Assembly: GCA_041399065.1 (NCBI GenBank)
Contig: JAWKTN010000003.1
Coordinates: forward strand, 372,001 to 436,000
Length of the DNA: 64,000 nt
Direction of reading: 5' to 3'
Source: JAGQPD01 sp020426865
GTDB taxonomy: Bacteria > Planctomycetota > Planctomycetia > Pirellulales > Pirellulaceae
Shown: one piece after another, positions 27,892 through 37,317 of the stretch
Layout of the letters: every line of letters begins with the position of its first letter
Position numbering within the stretch: position 1 is the stretch's first letter
The notes under the pieces: generated by a model
The model's database searches: none
Seen by the model: only the letters and a program-made list of their open reading frames with translations
Told to the model about the DNA's origin: nothing
Position numbers and translations under genes: made by a program

Positions 27892-30369
27892 TTAGTGATT
27901 GAAGATGAATTCGCGGGAATTGAGGACGGCCCAGAATACGTCTTCCAGTGCGATGCGGCGGTTGTCATCGACGCCAACTTCGGCCGACAAATTAGCCCGC
28001 TCGCTCTCAGTTGGGTATCGGCTGAAGCAACGCAGGTAGATTTCGTCGATGATCTCGTTGTCCGACTTTTCCAGTGCGATCATTTTGGCAACCAGATTTC
28101 CCTGTCGAATCTTGGAATTCACCGTCTCGCCATTGAGCAAATGCAGGGCCTGTGAGAGATTCGGTTCCATTTTCACTTCGCAGGAGCAGACGGTGGTGCG
28201 TGACGCACGCCCAAAGGTAGTCAAAAAGTAGTTGCTTGTATTGCCGTCGGCGATTTGTACGGCTCGCGATCCTTTGGGCAGTCCGCGAAACTTGTTTTCG
28301 GTATCGGTTACCTGCGTCATCACGTCCAGCAACAATTCCGATCGAATTCGACGCAACGTCGCGTGCGAAAAATTTGTCAGGTCCCCAACGTTGCTGGCGT
28401 TGGACTTTGTGCTCAGCTGGTATGTTCGAGATACACAGATGTCTTTCACTAGTTTTTTGAAGTCGTAGCCGTAGTCCGTAAATCGAGTAGCCAGTGCGTC
28501 GAGCAATTCAGCATTGACCGGCGGGTTGCTGACACGCACATCGTCGACTTGTTCAATGATGCCACGTCCAAAGAAATGCGCCCAAACCATATTCGCCAGG
28601 TTCTTGGCAAAATATGGGTTGTCCGCCGATGCCAACCAATTTGCCAATACTTCGCGACGGTCCATGCCGGCCACGTCGGGAACCGTTCCTCCCAAAAACT
28701 TCGGAGGCATGACTCGTCCGTCCACAGGGTGTTTGACTTCTCCGCCACCGGAGTTGAAAACGATCGTTTCCCGTGGGTCTTCTCCTTGCTTCCGCCCGAT
28801 CTGCGAAAAAAACGCGGCAAAACCGTAATAATCGTCCATCGTCCAGCGGTCAAACGGATGATTATGGCACTGGGCACACTGGATTCGCATGCCCATGAAA
28901 ACCTGAGCCACGTTTTCGGCAACCTTGAGCGTGTCAGTCTCAGTTTGATAATAATTCGATGCAGGAGAGGTGAACGCACCTCCTTTCGCCGACATCAATT
29001 GCTTCACCATTTCATTGATCGGCACGTTAGTGGCAATCTGCTCCTGAAGCCAGTTGTAATAGAGTACCGTGGCCTTATAACTGACTTGCGGCGTCGAACG
29101 GACTTGCAGCAATTCCGACCACTTCATCACCCATAGCTCGACGAATTCCTTGCGCTCCAACAGCCGATCGATCCATGCCTCGCGTTTCGACGAGCTCGTG
29201 TCCGCCAGGAATTCAATGCATTCCTCGCTCGTTGGGAGTGTGCCGCAAATATCGAGCGTCGCCCGACGAATGAACTCCTCATCCGTGCATAACTCCGATG
29301 GATTGATCCGCAGTTTTTGCAGCTTGTCATGAACGTGTTCGTCGATGTAGTTTTCCGGCTGCGAAGCTGACCATGCAAACGGCAAATCTCGCGGTAGTAC
29401 GACGAATGGCACGCCTACCGTGTGCGTTCCGAACCGAGCCATCACGAACGCCTCGCCGCGATTGGCGGCCGTGACGATCCCCTGCTGGGTTACTGTCGCG
29501 GCATTGTCGTTGCCGGACATGAAATAGGCCAGCGAGGTCACATCGCGATCGGTACCGTCGGCGTAGCGGGCACGAACCGTCAGCCGCTGTTGGCTGCCTT
29601 CCCCATTCAATACCGCTTGCGGCGGATATAGCTCAACAGCCGTCACGTCCGGAACCGGCCCGGAATCATCCGGAGCCCCCCTTTCCAACCAGCGTAGAAT
29701 CGTACGAAAGTAGCTGTCGTCCTTCTTGATCGGCGATCCCCCCGTATGAGAAACCGCGCCAATGGCCTTTTCCAGCAAGAGACTGTCCCGCGGTACCGCC
29801 AAGTTCAGTCGGCGTCCTGGCTGCTCGCGCGTCAAACGATAGTAATCGCCTGCTGGATCAAATCCGAATAGCGATAATCGAAAACCATCCTTGCCTCGCG
29901 CCGCACCGTGGCAGCTCCCCTGATTGCAGCCGCTCTTCATGAACACCGGCATTACATCCAATCGAAAACTGATCGGTCGATCGACGGCCGCCTGATCGCA
30001 GATCACGGGTACGACGACAGTTTGACCACGCCATACCAAATGCAGCTCGGTCGCTCCATCGGCCAACGGCAGCACACGATTGCCGTCGATCTTTGCCAGC
30101 GTTGGGTTCAAAAGCGTGGCCTGCACCTCCGATGTGATGTCACCTGTCAATCCGTTAGAATGGGTCACCTGCACTACGAATGACTGTTCGTCACGGCTTG
30201 TGGCAAGCCGTATCTCACTAGGGTAGACCTTGACGACCCCTTCCCGTGCTGGCTCGTCCACAACCCCGGCGTTCACGGTAGGACGCGTGCCGCACATCAG
30301 TGCCGCGACAACTAGCATCAAGAAACGTGGTAAAGATGATGTCCGACCGGGAAAGCGAAGCATTGTCAT
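27892..30369 (-). CDS. DUF1549/DUF1553 cytochrome-type protein with Ig-like domains
   Basis: 825 residues from MTMLRF (ATG 30369); the longer open frame to 30810 is Arg-rich and unlikely. Signal peptide about 10-34. A bacterial Ig-like domain (VVKVYPSEIRLATSRDEQSF) leads into a haem-type motif, SGCNQGSCHGAARGKDGF, then a second Ig-like domain (VTAVELYPPQAVLNGEGSQQ). DUF1549 follows (EEFIRRATLDICGTLPTSEE; MGMRIQCAQCHNHPFDRW) and DUF1553 closes the protein (NPYFAKNLANMVWAHFFGRG; LLNGETVNSKI). Three sequence features match the first gene pair of the window, but here without LamG. Its stop abuts the cytochrome-WD40 gene. Enzymatic role unknown; export and haem are inferred. Confidence 0.9.
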   Translation of the reverse strand: MTMLRFPGRTSSLPRFLMLVVAALMCGTRPTVNAGVVDEPAREGVVKVYPSEIRLATSRDEQSFVVQVTHSNGLTGDITSEVQATLLNPTLAKIDGNRVLPLADGATELHLVWRGQTVVVPVICDQAAVDRPISFRLDVMPVFMKSGCNQGSCHGAARGKDGFRLSLFGFDPAGDYYRLTREQPGRRLNLAVPRDSLLLEKAIGAVSHTGGSPIKKDDSYFRTILRWLERGAPDDSGPVPDVTAVELYPPQAVLNGEGSQQRLTVRARYADGTDRDVTSLAYFMSGNDNAATVTQQGIVTAANRGEAFVMARFGTHTVGVPFVVLPRDLPFAWSASQPENYIDEHVHDKLQKLRINPSELCTDEEFIRRATLDICGTLPTSEECIEFLADTSSSKREAWIDRLLERKEFVELWVMKWSELLQVRSTPQVSYKATVLYYNWLQEQIATNVPINEMVKQLMSAKGGAFTSPASNYYQTETDTLKVAENVAQVFMGMRIQCAQCHNHPFDRWTMDDYYGFAAFFSQIGRKQGEDPRETIVFNSGGGEVKHPVDGRVMPPKFLGGTVPDVAGMDRREVLANWLASADNPYFAKNLANMVWAHFFGRGIIEQVDDVRVSNPPVNAELLDALATRFTDYGYDFKKLVKDICVSRTYQLSTKSNASNVGDLTNFSHATLRRIRSELLLDVMTQVTDTENKFRGLPKGSRAVQIADGNTSNYFLTTFGRASRTTVCSCEVKMEPNLSQALHLLNGETVNSKIRQGNLVAKMIALEKSDNEIIDEIYLRCFSRYPTESERANLSAEVGVDDNRRIALEDVFWAVLNSREFIFNH

Positions 30370-30457
30370 GGAACGATGGATCCTATCGAGCTCTCGGGGA
30401 TGGCTATCGTGGAATCGTTGACGTGCAGTGACTGCTGATCGATCGACGTCGTGTGAA

Positions 30458-32929
30458 TTACGGGTCATCGTGTTTGTGATCGCCTCCCACGGCCTGTTGC
30501 TTTGCAGCAAGGCGTAGTTTTTCCAGCCGCGATAACGGCTTTTCTGCCGCGGGTTTTTCTGATGTTGGCGGCGTGTTTGCCAGTTCGCCGGTAGGCGGCT
30601 GAGGTTCCGGTAGTGGCGCGTTGATCTGTAGTTCGGTGACGCCACTACTGGCGACGATCTCTTCCTCACCAATGTGCCAGACCAACTGACCGAAAATGTT
30701 CTTGTGCGTCCCCACGGGGCTGTCGGGTTCCGTCTGAACGAGGAACGCCAATTCCTGCGTTTCCTGCCCGACGGTTTCGGCCTTACACGTCGTCTTGGGA
30801 GGAAGCCCAAGCAACTGCAACTGAGCTTCGCCGGGAAGCTGCCGCTGAACCGTCACTGTCGCGAGTATTTGTGTTGCCTCACCTTGCTCGCAGGCGGATC
30901 GCCGAAATTCTAACGCTACATACGGTTCGGCCACTTCTAGCTTTGCCAACTGAGAACTAACCCATACTTGTCCGTCCACATTCGCCGATGCAATGGCGTA
31001 GATCGGCCAGGTGCCAATGCGTGCCTTGTCGTTCGCGCTGAGCGGATAAAAACCGTCACTGGCACTCTCCGCGATGTTGATCGATGGAGGTGCGCCAATT
31101 CCCGGCGGTCGAAATGGGACTTGTACTTCCACGGCGCCCGTAAATCCCGCGAAACGCGTCAGCTTGATCTTCAATTGTTTGCTGCCGTTGGCAACGATCG
31201 GCAGTTGCGGTTGAACAATCTCGATCTGAAATGGTACCGGTTCAACAACCGCGATCGGTAGTCGATCGACAATGCCGGAGTAATAAACCTGATTATTCGG
31301 AGGTCCCAAGACGAAGTCGGCGGAATTCTCGTAATGACCACGGATGGTCGATCCTTCTTCGGCATGTTTTCCCCAGAACTCAACCAATTGGCCAGTGATT
31401 GCAGCGTCATTGGTTGCCTCGAAAACCACCGGCATTTCGTTCAAGAAGTCCGGCATTATCTCGCTGTGCACCTTGATGCCCGCAGGCAGATTGTTTGTTT
31501 CCAGGTGGAGCGGTCCTGCAAAATTCGTCCGGGTCGCCAGCATCAAAGTGCCAAACCGCCCACCCCGGGGAACGACGATCGCCTGCCGATATTGCGAATA
31601 CCGATCGACACGCGGAATGCCCCACGTCAAGGAAGGCGCAGGTGGAGTAAGCTCGACGCGATAGACGTAATCGGCTCGACCTCGCCCCAAATGGTCGGTG
31701 ATCGCGATGACGTATTCACCGTCTTCGGGAACCTCCCAACGCAAGTAGCTGTCGGGCCCACGTGAATCGTCATTGCCTTCCAAGTGCCCGCCATCGGCCC
31801 TGTAGATGTTCATCACTGGATCGAGTCCGCTACGAAGGCGTCTGGCATAGCATTCCACGTCAAATGCAAGTCCCTTTTTTGCGGCAAAGCGAAAGCAGTC
31901 GACATCCCCGGGATTCTCGATGCGTCCGTTGAACGCCAACGGGAGTTCCGTGGAGTTCGGATCGGCAACTACGTTGTTGGGCTCTTGCTCCAGAAAATTG
32001 TCGTGATCGAATATTCGGAAAATGTTGCCCGATGGGGCCTCCCCGTGGTCGTCTTGGGCGTATACCTTAAACGATCGTCGAGAATGATTTGGCACGGCAA
32101 GCGGCGCGACGATGTCGCCACCGGGGTCACCCACATACGTCACTTCGATCTGGCTGCCCCGCTTTGCGCCAGCAGGATAGACAGCGGTCGGTCTCGGAAA
32201 AGTGCCGACATATAGGCGGTAGTGCGAATTGTCGTCGCCGCCGTATGAACTGTCGCGAACCTGTATGATATATGTGCCGTCATCCGGTGCGATCATGCCA
32301 ACGACGGAGTCCTGCTGCACCAACGGAACATCGTCGGCCGCAGCTAGCTCGAATCTACGACTGTCCAAGATCGATAGGTACGGATCGACGAGCGTCGTAC
32401 CCAAGCGGATGGCTTCAATCTCGACGTTCAACCTTTGGCCCTTTGCCAGCGCAACCGAATAGTAGTCGACGTCCTCGTTCTGGATAACACCTGCAACGGC
32501 GACATTCAACCCGATTGACTGCGGCGAGTCGAATGAGGAATTCGGTTCCTGTTCATCGACCGTTGGCAACCCATGGACGACGAATGAACGGAATTCGCTG
32601 ATACCGGTCGTGCTTCGCAGTTGGACGATTTGTTCGCCTAGCGGGCAGTTGCTCGGCACGTTGACCGCAACCTTAACGTTCTTGTCGTCTACGACCTCCA
32701 GTGACTCGACCGAAATCCCGTCGTAGTAGACAAGAACCTCCTGGGCGTCTTGCAAGCGTTCACCCTGAAAGGTCAACGTATGCGTATGCCCTCGTTGGAC
32801 ACCGCGCGGCAAGATAATGTTTAACTGCGGTGATGCCGCGCACAGTGGCAGCACGCATAGGAAAGTCAACGCTAAACTCGCCGCTGCCGTAGTGACTCGT
32901 CGATGACACATAAGAACGAATGGCTCCAT
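30458..32929 (-). CDS. Exported protein with two PPC (pre-peptidase C-terminal) domains
   Basis: 823 residues from MEPFVLMCHRR (ATG 32929), 10 bp after the upstream DUF1501 stop. A signal peptide (about 12-32; AASLALTFLCVLPLCAA) is followed by an IPT/TIG-like region (PRGVQRGHTHTLTFQGERL), then two PPC domains: DEQEPNSSFDSPQSIGLNVAVAG with DVDYYSVALAKGQRL, and LEQEPNNVVADPNSTELPLA with DVDCFRFAAKKGLAF. The C-terminal half is beta-rich and ends in a Pro/Glu/Lys-rich, probably disordered tail. PPC domains are beta-sandwiches found in secreted proteins. No catalytic domain is visible. Placement in the DUF1501-DUF1549 operon suggests it is a structural partner. Confidence 0.85.
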   Translation of the reverse strand: MEPFVLMCHRRVTTAAASLALTFLCVLPLCAASPQLNIILPRGVQRGHTHTLTFQGERLQDAQEVLVYYDGISVESLEVVDDKNVKVAVNVPSNCPLGEQIVQLRSTTGISEFRSFVVHGLPTVDEQEPNSSFDSPQSIGLNVAVAGVIQNEDVDYYSVALAKGQRLNVEIEAIRLGTTLVDPYLSILDSRRFELAAADDVPLVQQDSVVGMIAPDDGTYIIQVRDSSYGGDDNSHYRLYVGTFPRPTAVYPAGAKRGSQIEVTYVGDPGGDIVAPLAVPNHSRRSFKVYAQDDHGEAPSGNIFRIFDHDNFLEQEPNNVVADPNSTELPLAFNGRIENPGDVDCFRFAAKKGLAFDVECYARRLRSGLDPVMNIYRADGGHLEGNDDSRGPDSYLRWEVPEDGEYVIAITDHLGRGRADYVYRVELTPPAPSLTWGIPRVDRYSQYRQAIVVPRGGRFGTLMLATRTNFAGPLHLETNNLPAGIKVHSEIMPDFLNEMPVVFEATNDAAITGQLVEFWGKHAEEGSTIRGHYENSADFVLGPPNNQVYYSGIVDRLPIAVVEPVPFQIEIVQPQLPIVANGSKQLKIKLTRFAGFTGAVEVQVPFRPPGIGAPPSINIAESASDGFYPLSANDKARIGTWPIYAIASANVDGQVWVSSQLAKLEVAEPYVALEFRRSACEQGEATQILATVTVQRQLPGEAQLQLLGLPPKTTCKAETVGQETQELAFLVQTEPDSPVGTHKNIFGQLVWHIGEEEIVASSGVTELQINAPLPEPQPPTGELANTPPTSEKPAAEKPLSRLEKLRLAAKQQAVGGDHKHDDP

Positions 32930-32939
32930 TTGACTTGAT

Positions 32940-34262
32940 TTAGGCAAGCAATTCCTTGCGGACTTGTCCACCGTCCACAATTTCGATCGGGCGATTTCCA
33001 GGGGCCATCAGTTCCTTGTCAGCGACAATGCCAAGACGGTCGTAAACGGTGGTGGCCCAATCGGCAACAGTCAACGGGTCGGACTCCGGTTCGCTCGCCG
33101 TGGCGTCGGAAGCACCAAACACATTTCCACGCTTGATGCCGCCGCCGGCCATGACGATGCTAAAGACCTTCGGCCAATGGTCACGTCCGGCATTATTGTT
33201 GATCTTGGGAGTGCGGCCGAATTCGGTGGCCACGCAGACCAGCGTGCTGTCGAGCAAACCGCGGTCATCGAGATCCTTGATCAGAGTTGCAAACCCCTTG
33301 TCGAATTCGGGTATCTGCCGCTGCATACCGCGTTGGATATTATCGTGCATATCCCAACCGCCATATGTAAGTGTCACAAATCGGACTCCCGACTCAACCA
33401 GTCTTCGGGCCAACAGCATGCGAGCACCCGCTGTATTTCTTCCATATGCATCACGCAGCCCACCATCTTCTTTCTCCAGATCGAAGGCTTCGCGTGCCTG
33501 TTCGGAGCTAACCAGGCTGTAAGCGCGCTGGTAAAAAGTATCAACGGCATCCAAGGCGTCAGATTTCTCGAGCTCTGCGAATCGAGCATTCACAACGTCC
33601 AGCATGCGGCGACGCTTGGTGAACCGCTCGTCGCTCACGCCTCCCGGCATTTGCAGGTCGCGAACTTTGAAATTGCCACCAGCCGGATCGGCTCCCAAGC
33701 TGAACCCGGCGTACGAGGAACTCAAATAACCGGTGCCGGCAAATTCGTTCGGCTGGTTGGGTATGCAGACATAAGGAGGAAGATTGTTTCGCGGACCGAA
33801 TTCATGAGCGACTACGCTCCCCATGCTCGGATACTGCAACGCCGGGCTAGGGCGATACCCGGTGAACATGTTGTGCGTTCCTCGTTCGTGAGCCGCCTCG
33901 CCGTGGGTCATTGCTCGACATACCGTCAAACGATCCATCACCATGGCGGTCTCTGCCAAGTACTCGCCAACACGAACGCCCGTGACACTGGTTTCGATGC
34001 TGTTGAGAGGACCACGATACTCGATCGGTGCGAAGGGCTTGGGATCGAAGGTTTCTTGATGAGCCATTCCGCCAGGCAAGAAAATAAAAATCATCGACTT
34101 GGCCGTACCCTCGCGGCTCACATAGTCCTTGATCTCGGCCTGTGCGGATTGGATACGGAAAAAATCTGTTAATGTCAGGCCCAGCCCACCTATCGCACCG
34201 ACAGTAATGAAATTGCGACGGCTAACCGCATTGCCCGCACAATCGTTGCGTGTACGATTCAT
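32940..34262 (-). CDS. DUF1501 family protein, Tat-exported
   Basis: 440 residues from MNRTRNDCAG (ATG 34262). The N-terminus has a twin-arginine signal, SRRNFITVGAIGGLGLTL, so folded export through Tat is likely. The body carries the DUF1501 hallmarks: MIFIFLPGGMAHQETFDPKP, CRAMTHGEAAHERGTHNM, RLVESGVRFVTLTYGGWDMHDN and STLVCVATEFGRTPKINNNAGRDHWP. The last resembles the metal-site region of the alkaline-phosphatase superfamily. It is the first gene of the four-gene operon down to 25597. The protein at the left edge is a paralogue. Substrate unknown. Confidence 0.93.
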   Translation of the reverse strand: MNRTRNDCAGNAVSRRNFITVGAIGGLGLTLTDFFRIQSAQAEIKDYVSREGTAKSMIFIFLPGGMAHQETFDPKPFAPIEYRGPLNSIETSVTGVRVGEYLAETAMVMDRLTVCRAMTHGEAAHERGTHNMFTGYRPSPALQYPSMGSVVAHEFGPRNNLPPYVCIPNQPNEFAGTGYLSSSYAGFSLGADPAGGNFKVRDLQMPGGVSDERFTKRRRMLDVVNARFAELEKSDALDAVDTFYQRAYSLVSSEQAREAFDLEKEDGGLRDAYGRNTAGARMLLARRLVESGVRFVTLTYGGWDMHDNIQRGMQRQIPEFDKGFATLIKDLDDRGLLDSTLVCVATEFGRTPKINNNAGRDHWPKVFSIVMAGGGIKRGNVFGASDATASEPESDPLTVADWATTVYDRLGIVADKELMAPGNRPIEIVDGGQVRKELLA

Positions 34263-35205
34263 CAGATGGACTCCACGATAAAACATAGAGAATAGTAAGG
34301 CAAAATCGACGGAGACGGTGTATCGTCACCAAACGGATAAGGGGGTTGCTCGCGTTAGTGACGGGAGAAACTCGTCCCGAGGCCAGGCTACACCGGATGG
34401 AAATCGCCGGACGGCTCGGCATGTTAAGTTGGGACATAGGCGGGACCACAACGCGTCATGGCGCGGGGTAGGGGAGCTAAATGTGTTCTAGCACCATCAT
34501 AGCGGTCGTCATCGCGAGCGTCAAAAAACGCCGACCGCGAAAGGTCTAGGGAAAACCTCGACAAGACGAAATCCAATCGCCGCCGATGGTTCCGTGCGAG
34601 GGGAAAAACGTGCCGGCGTCGTCACGAGAACAGATTTCTGATTCGCCACGGCGGCGGCCCGGCTGGTATGTCAGATTCTATCGACTGTTGCGATGCGTTT
34701 CTCGGACTTGCGTAAATTCCCAAGGGCCTGACCACCAAAGTAGAAGTCAAGCATGCCTCAACAAGAAAATATTTTTATCCAGAGCAGTTTTCGCTAGACC
34801 GGCGTAGCACGAAGCGATGGCGCGAACGGCAAGGAGTGGGGTGGACCCCAAACATATAGAGTAACATATTGAGTCTCTAGGATTCGAAAAGCTGCAGGTG
34901 CCAACACAAAAATCGAATAAAATACAATATTTTTCAACACTTTTCGCTGGCAGCTATGGCGCAAAGTGATGATTTTGGAGTGTTTAAAACTCAGAATCGG
35001 AGTCTCTAAAACTCAGAATCTGGCGGCGGGAATCAATTATGAATTTGCCGAAAAAAAATATTATATGCATCACTTTTCTCTTGCGGCTGTAGAATGTAGA
35101 CTAGAATGTAGACCCTCTAGGTTTCGACTACTAGGTTTCGACTAGCAGTCGTGACGGACGTAAGCACGCTTCAAAACACGTCCATTCGACTGGCAATTCG
35201 CTCGC

Positions 35206-35383
35206 CGCAGCACGCGACGCTCATCCGTCGCTAGAAATCGCCATCTAACGCTCTAAAAGCAAAGTCCGTGCCAACGATTCTCCTTTTTATCGCTACCGAT
35301 GCGCCAGCACAGTGTCAGTGCGCATGGGGAATCATCTTCTACTTTATTCCCTCTTTCATCTTCTACTTCATTCCCTCTTGAAC
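35206..35383 (+). repeat. Long direct repeat, copy 1 (second copy at 37716-37870)
   Basis: About 150 bp, from GCAGCACGCGACGCTCATCC to ATTCCCTCTTGAAC, reappears at 37716-37870 with roughly a dozen mismatches. This copy has an extra 23-bp internal duplication of the CATCTTCTACTT(T/C)ATTCCCTCTT end. The terminal part alone also occurs at 36347-36372. Confidence 0.9.
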
Positions 35384-35712
35384 GTTTGGCAGACAAAATG
35401 CTGCGAGCGCCTATCGTCGATTTGTTTCTCAAAGGCTCAAAGACAAATTGGTCAATCCACTCAGCTCTGCATGGGACGAGTGGGTGATCGGCTCGAAGTC
35501 CTTTTTGAAGCGGATGATCAAGCTGGCCGAGAAGCAAGACCCTACCGAACGTCGGCGCGCAGTGCCAAACGGCAGGAGTTGCAGTCCTCCGCGTACCGCC
35601 ACCGACGGAAACAAGTCGAGCAAGCCATGCTGAAAACCGAAAACCAATTTTGACCCTGAATGCCCCACGCGACGAGCGTCATGTCTGGGATTAACGCAAG
35701 TGGCGGTGGTTG

Positions 35713-35890
35713 CAGGGCCGAAGGCCCGCCATTTGCATAGCCCAGCCCGCAGGGCTGGGCTATGAAGGACCCCGCGCGCCGGTGTGGTCGTCCGGGCCGG
35801 AGGCCCGGACGACAACGCCGGGGGGAATATAACACCATCCGGACCCAGGCCGTTGGCCTGGGCTATGCAAATGGCGGGCCTTCGGCCCTG
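35713..35890. repeat. Perfect 32-bp inverted repeat pair
   Basis: Bases 35713-35744 and 35859-35890 are exact reverse complements (CAGGGCCGAAGGCCCGCCAT start). Each arm contains the palindrome GGGCCGAAGGCCC and borders another hairpin (CCCAGCCC/GGGCTGGG at 35741-35760). This is the layout of paired REP-type elements. Confidence 0.9.
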
Positions 35891-36455
35891 GAGGACGCAG
35901 CATGCCGCATGCGATCGCTCAGGTTTGCCAAACGGCCGTTGTGCGCAAAGCCCGATGCCTGGAAGCACAGCAGCTACGTGGGATATACCCGTAAGCGAGA
36001 ACGGCTCGATTTCGTAGACTACCAAGCACTCCTGGAAGCCTGGGATGGAACGTAGTAACCTTGCCCGCCCCCCACGTCGAATCGGGGGAGAGCGTCATCG
36101 TGTTTGACCGCGCAGCGGTCGCTGAGGCGACGAAGACCCCGAAGCCGACTGCGACAGGAAGTGTCCTTTCTGCGGCGAGCGGATGTAGAATGTAGACCCT
36201 CTAGAATGTACGGCTGTAGAATGTAGACCCTCTAGGTTTCGACCCCCACCAGCCGCCGTCAAATGCAAAATCAGATAAAAAAACTATTTTCTAGAAATTT
36301 ATCACTGGCCATAGAACGTGGACCCTCTAGGTTTCGATTGTTACCGTCTACTTTATTCCCTCTTGAACCTTTGTCGATCGACGACGAGCGCGTACGAATA
36401 CCGGGATTCTGAGTATGACTGCGATCCCGGCGCTGGACCGTAACACACCTGTGTC

Positions 36456-36606
36456 GGGCCTTCGGCCCTGGGCGCGTGGGGCGCCGAAACCGGGCCCTTC
36501 GGACCCCGCAGGGGTTGTGAAGGGCCTTCGGCCCTGGGACGGCGAGCTCGAAATCGTGTTCGTTCTATTGATGCAAAGGCCTTCCAGGCCTTCGGCCCGG
36601 AGGGCC
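36456..36606. repeat. Cluster of GGGCCTTCGGCCC palindromes
   Basis: GGGCCTTCGGCCCTGGG occurs at 36456-36472 and 36522-36538, with variants at 36492 and 36588; the same palindrome is in both arms of the 35.7-35.9 kb inverted repeat. Each could form a stable hairpin in DNA or RNA. Confidence 0.85.
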
Positions 36607-36762
36607 GCAACAACCCCTGCCGGCGGCGCAGCCACCGGTGGCGTGCTCCCCGCGCCCAGGCCCGGAGGGCCGACACACATACGGCATAGCGAGTTGGCAA
36701 TAGGCGCGAGTTCGTGCATCTTGGCGCCAGTGGCAAAACGGGATTACCATTGTGTCGTTCCT

Positions 36763-36948
36763 TGGCCCCCTCGCCGGCTTGCCCGGCAGGAGCCACAGTT
36801 TTGTTGGCTAGCGGTTCCGCGACTTCACCACCCCGGCCCGGGCGGGTGCCGCCTGCGGCGGCGACCGCCTCGGCCAATGTGGGTGTGACAACGATTGGCG
36901 CTAGCTTTCAAACTGTGGCTCCTGCGGGGCAAGCCGGCGAGGGGGCCA
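36763..36948. repeat. 39-bp inverted repeat pair, 38 of 39 matching
   Basis: 36763-36801 (TGGCCCCCTCGCCGGCTTGC start, CCACAGTTT end) is the reverse complement of 36910-36948 with one mismatch. The 108-bp spacer is GC-rich. Like the pair at 35.8 kb, it resembles a REP doublet or the ends of a small non-autonomous element. Confidence 0.88.
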
Positions 36949-37023
36949 CGTGTGACACGGGAGCGTTATAGCTGGACCGAGGACGCGTTGGGCGCCACCC
37001 GTGCGGTCCAAAGAGCCAGAGCG

Positions 37024-37317
37024 ATGACAGCTTCTTGCACCACATCTCGGGGAAGTATTTTTGACCATGTTCTTTGCTTCGCAGTCGGTGGGCTGGGATT
37101 GTTGCTACTTTACGTCCCCCTCACTGCACCGCCGACTACTTGGTCAGGAATGATTGCGGGACTCGTTCTTGTGTCGCTAAGCGTTATTGCTGCCCTCCAA
37201 CATTGGGGACCTATTATACCCTGCATGTTTTTCGGGATGATCGCTTTCTCACTGTTGACTTCACCGATCTCAAGTTCGCACGAAGAAGCGGCATTCAAGG
37301 CTTTCGGCGTGCGCTGA
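37024..37317 (+). CDS. Small membrane protein of unknown function, possibly frameshifted
   Basis: 97 residues from ATG 37024. Three hydrophobic segments are evident: FDHVLCFAVGGLGLLLLYVPL, WSGMIAGLVLVSLSVIAAL and PIIPCMFFGMIAFSLL. It stops after EAAFKAFGVR, but the next frame continues with RALIGAVTGAIFDVIWEST, which looks like a further membrane helix that a one-base shift has separated. So this may be the broken remains of a four-helix protein. No clear ribosome-binding site and no family recognised. It lies between the two long direct repeats. Confidence 0.4.
   Translation: MTASCTTSRGSIFDHVLCFAVGGLGLLLLYVPLTAPPTTWSGMIAGLVLVSLSVIAALQHWGPIIPCMFFGMIAFSLLTSPISSSHEEAAFKAFGVR

Larger units (their letters stand above)
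34766..36345. repeat. Degenerate AT-rich repeat family with a TAGAATGTAGACCCTCTAGG core
   Basis: Four related stretches share the order A-run, TATT, a CACTTTT or ACTTTT box, CTGGC/CTTGC, then TAGAATGTAGAC-like sequence: about 34766-34815, 34912-34965, 35050-35150 and 36276-36345. The core CCCTCTAGGTTTCGA is exact at about 35111, 36228 and 36321, and partial copies occur at 34876 and 35128. A 22-bp tandem duplication (AAAACTCAGAATC core) sits at 34978-35021. Noncoding; the copies are too diverged to date by eye. Confidence 0.65.
34263..37023. other. Repeat-rich, gene-poor region
   Basis: About 2.8 kb with no gene that I can support. Several 60-170-codon frames exist on both strands, but they run through palindromic GC-rich repeats or lack ribosome-binding sites and protein-like composition. 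The first 200 bp upstream of the DUF1501 gene should hold that operon's promoter. The rest consists of AT-rich degenerate repeats (34766-36345), a direct repeat shared with 37.7 kb, and two long inverted repeats, each listed separately. Base composition swings from very AT-rich (34.9-35.1 kb) to very GC-rich (36.4-36.9 kb). Confidence 0.7.

Noticed and set aside
32964..34172. A 402-residue plus-strand frame
   Set aside because: Fully antisense to the DUF1501 gene, whose protein has clear family motifs; the plus frame has no ribosome-binding site and shadow-like composition.
34586..34807. Short plus-strand ORF in the island
   Set aside because: No ribosome-binding site, no recognisable domain, and it overlaps one AT-rich repeat copy.
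35080..36345. CRISPR-like array of TAGAATGTAGACCCTCTAGG
   Set aside because: Spacing is irregular, units diverge, and there are no unique spacers of constant length or cas genes.
36348..36888. Frames of 120-170 codons on both strands
   Set aside because: They run through palindromic GC-rich repeats, contain repetitive GLRPW/PGRR-type sequence and have no start signals.
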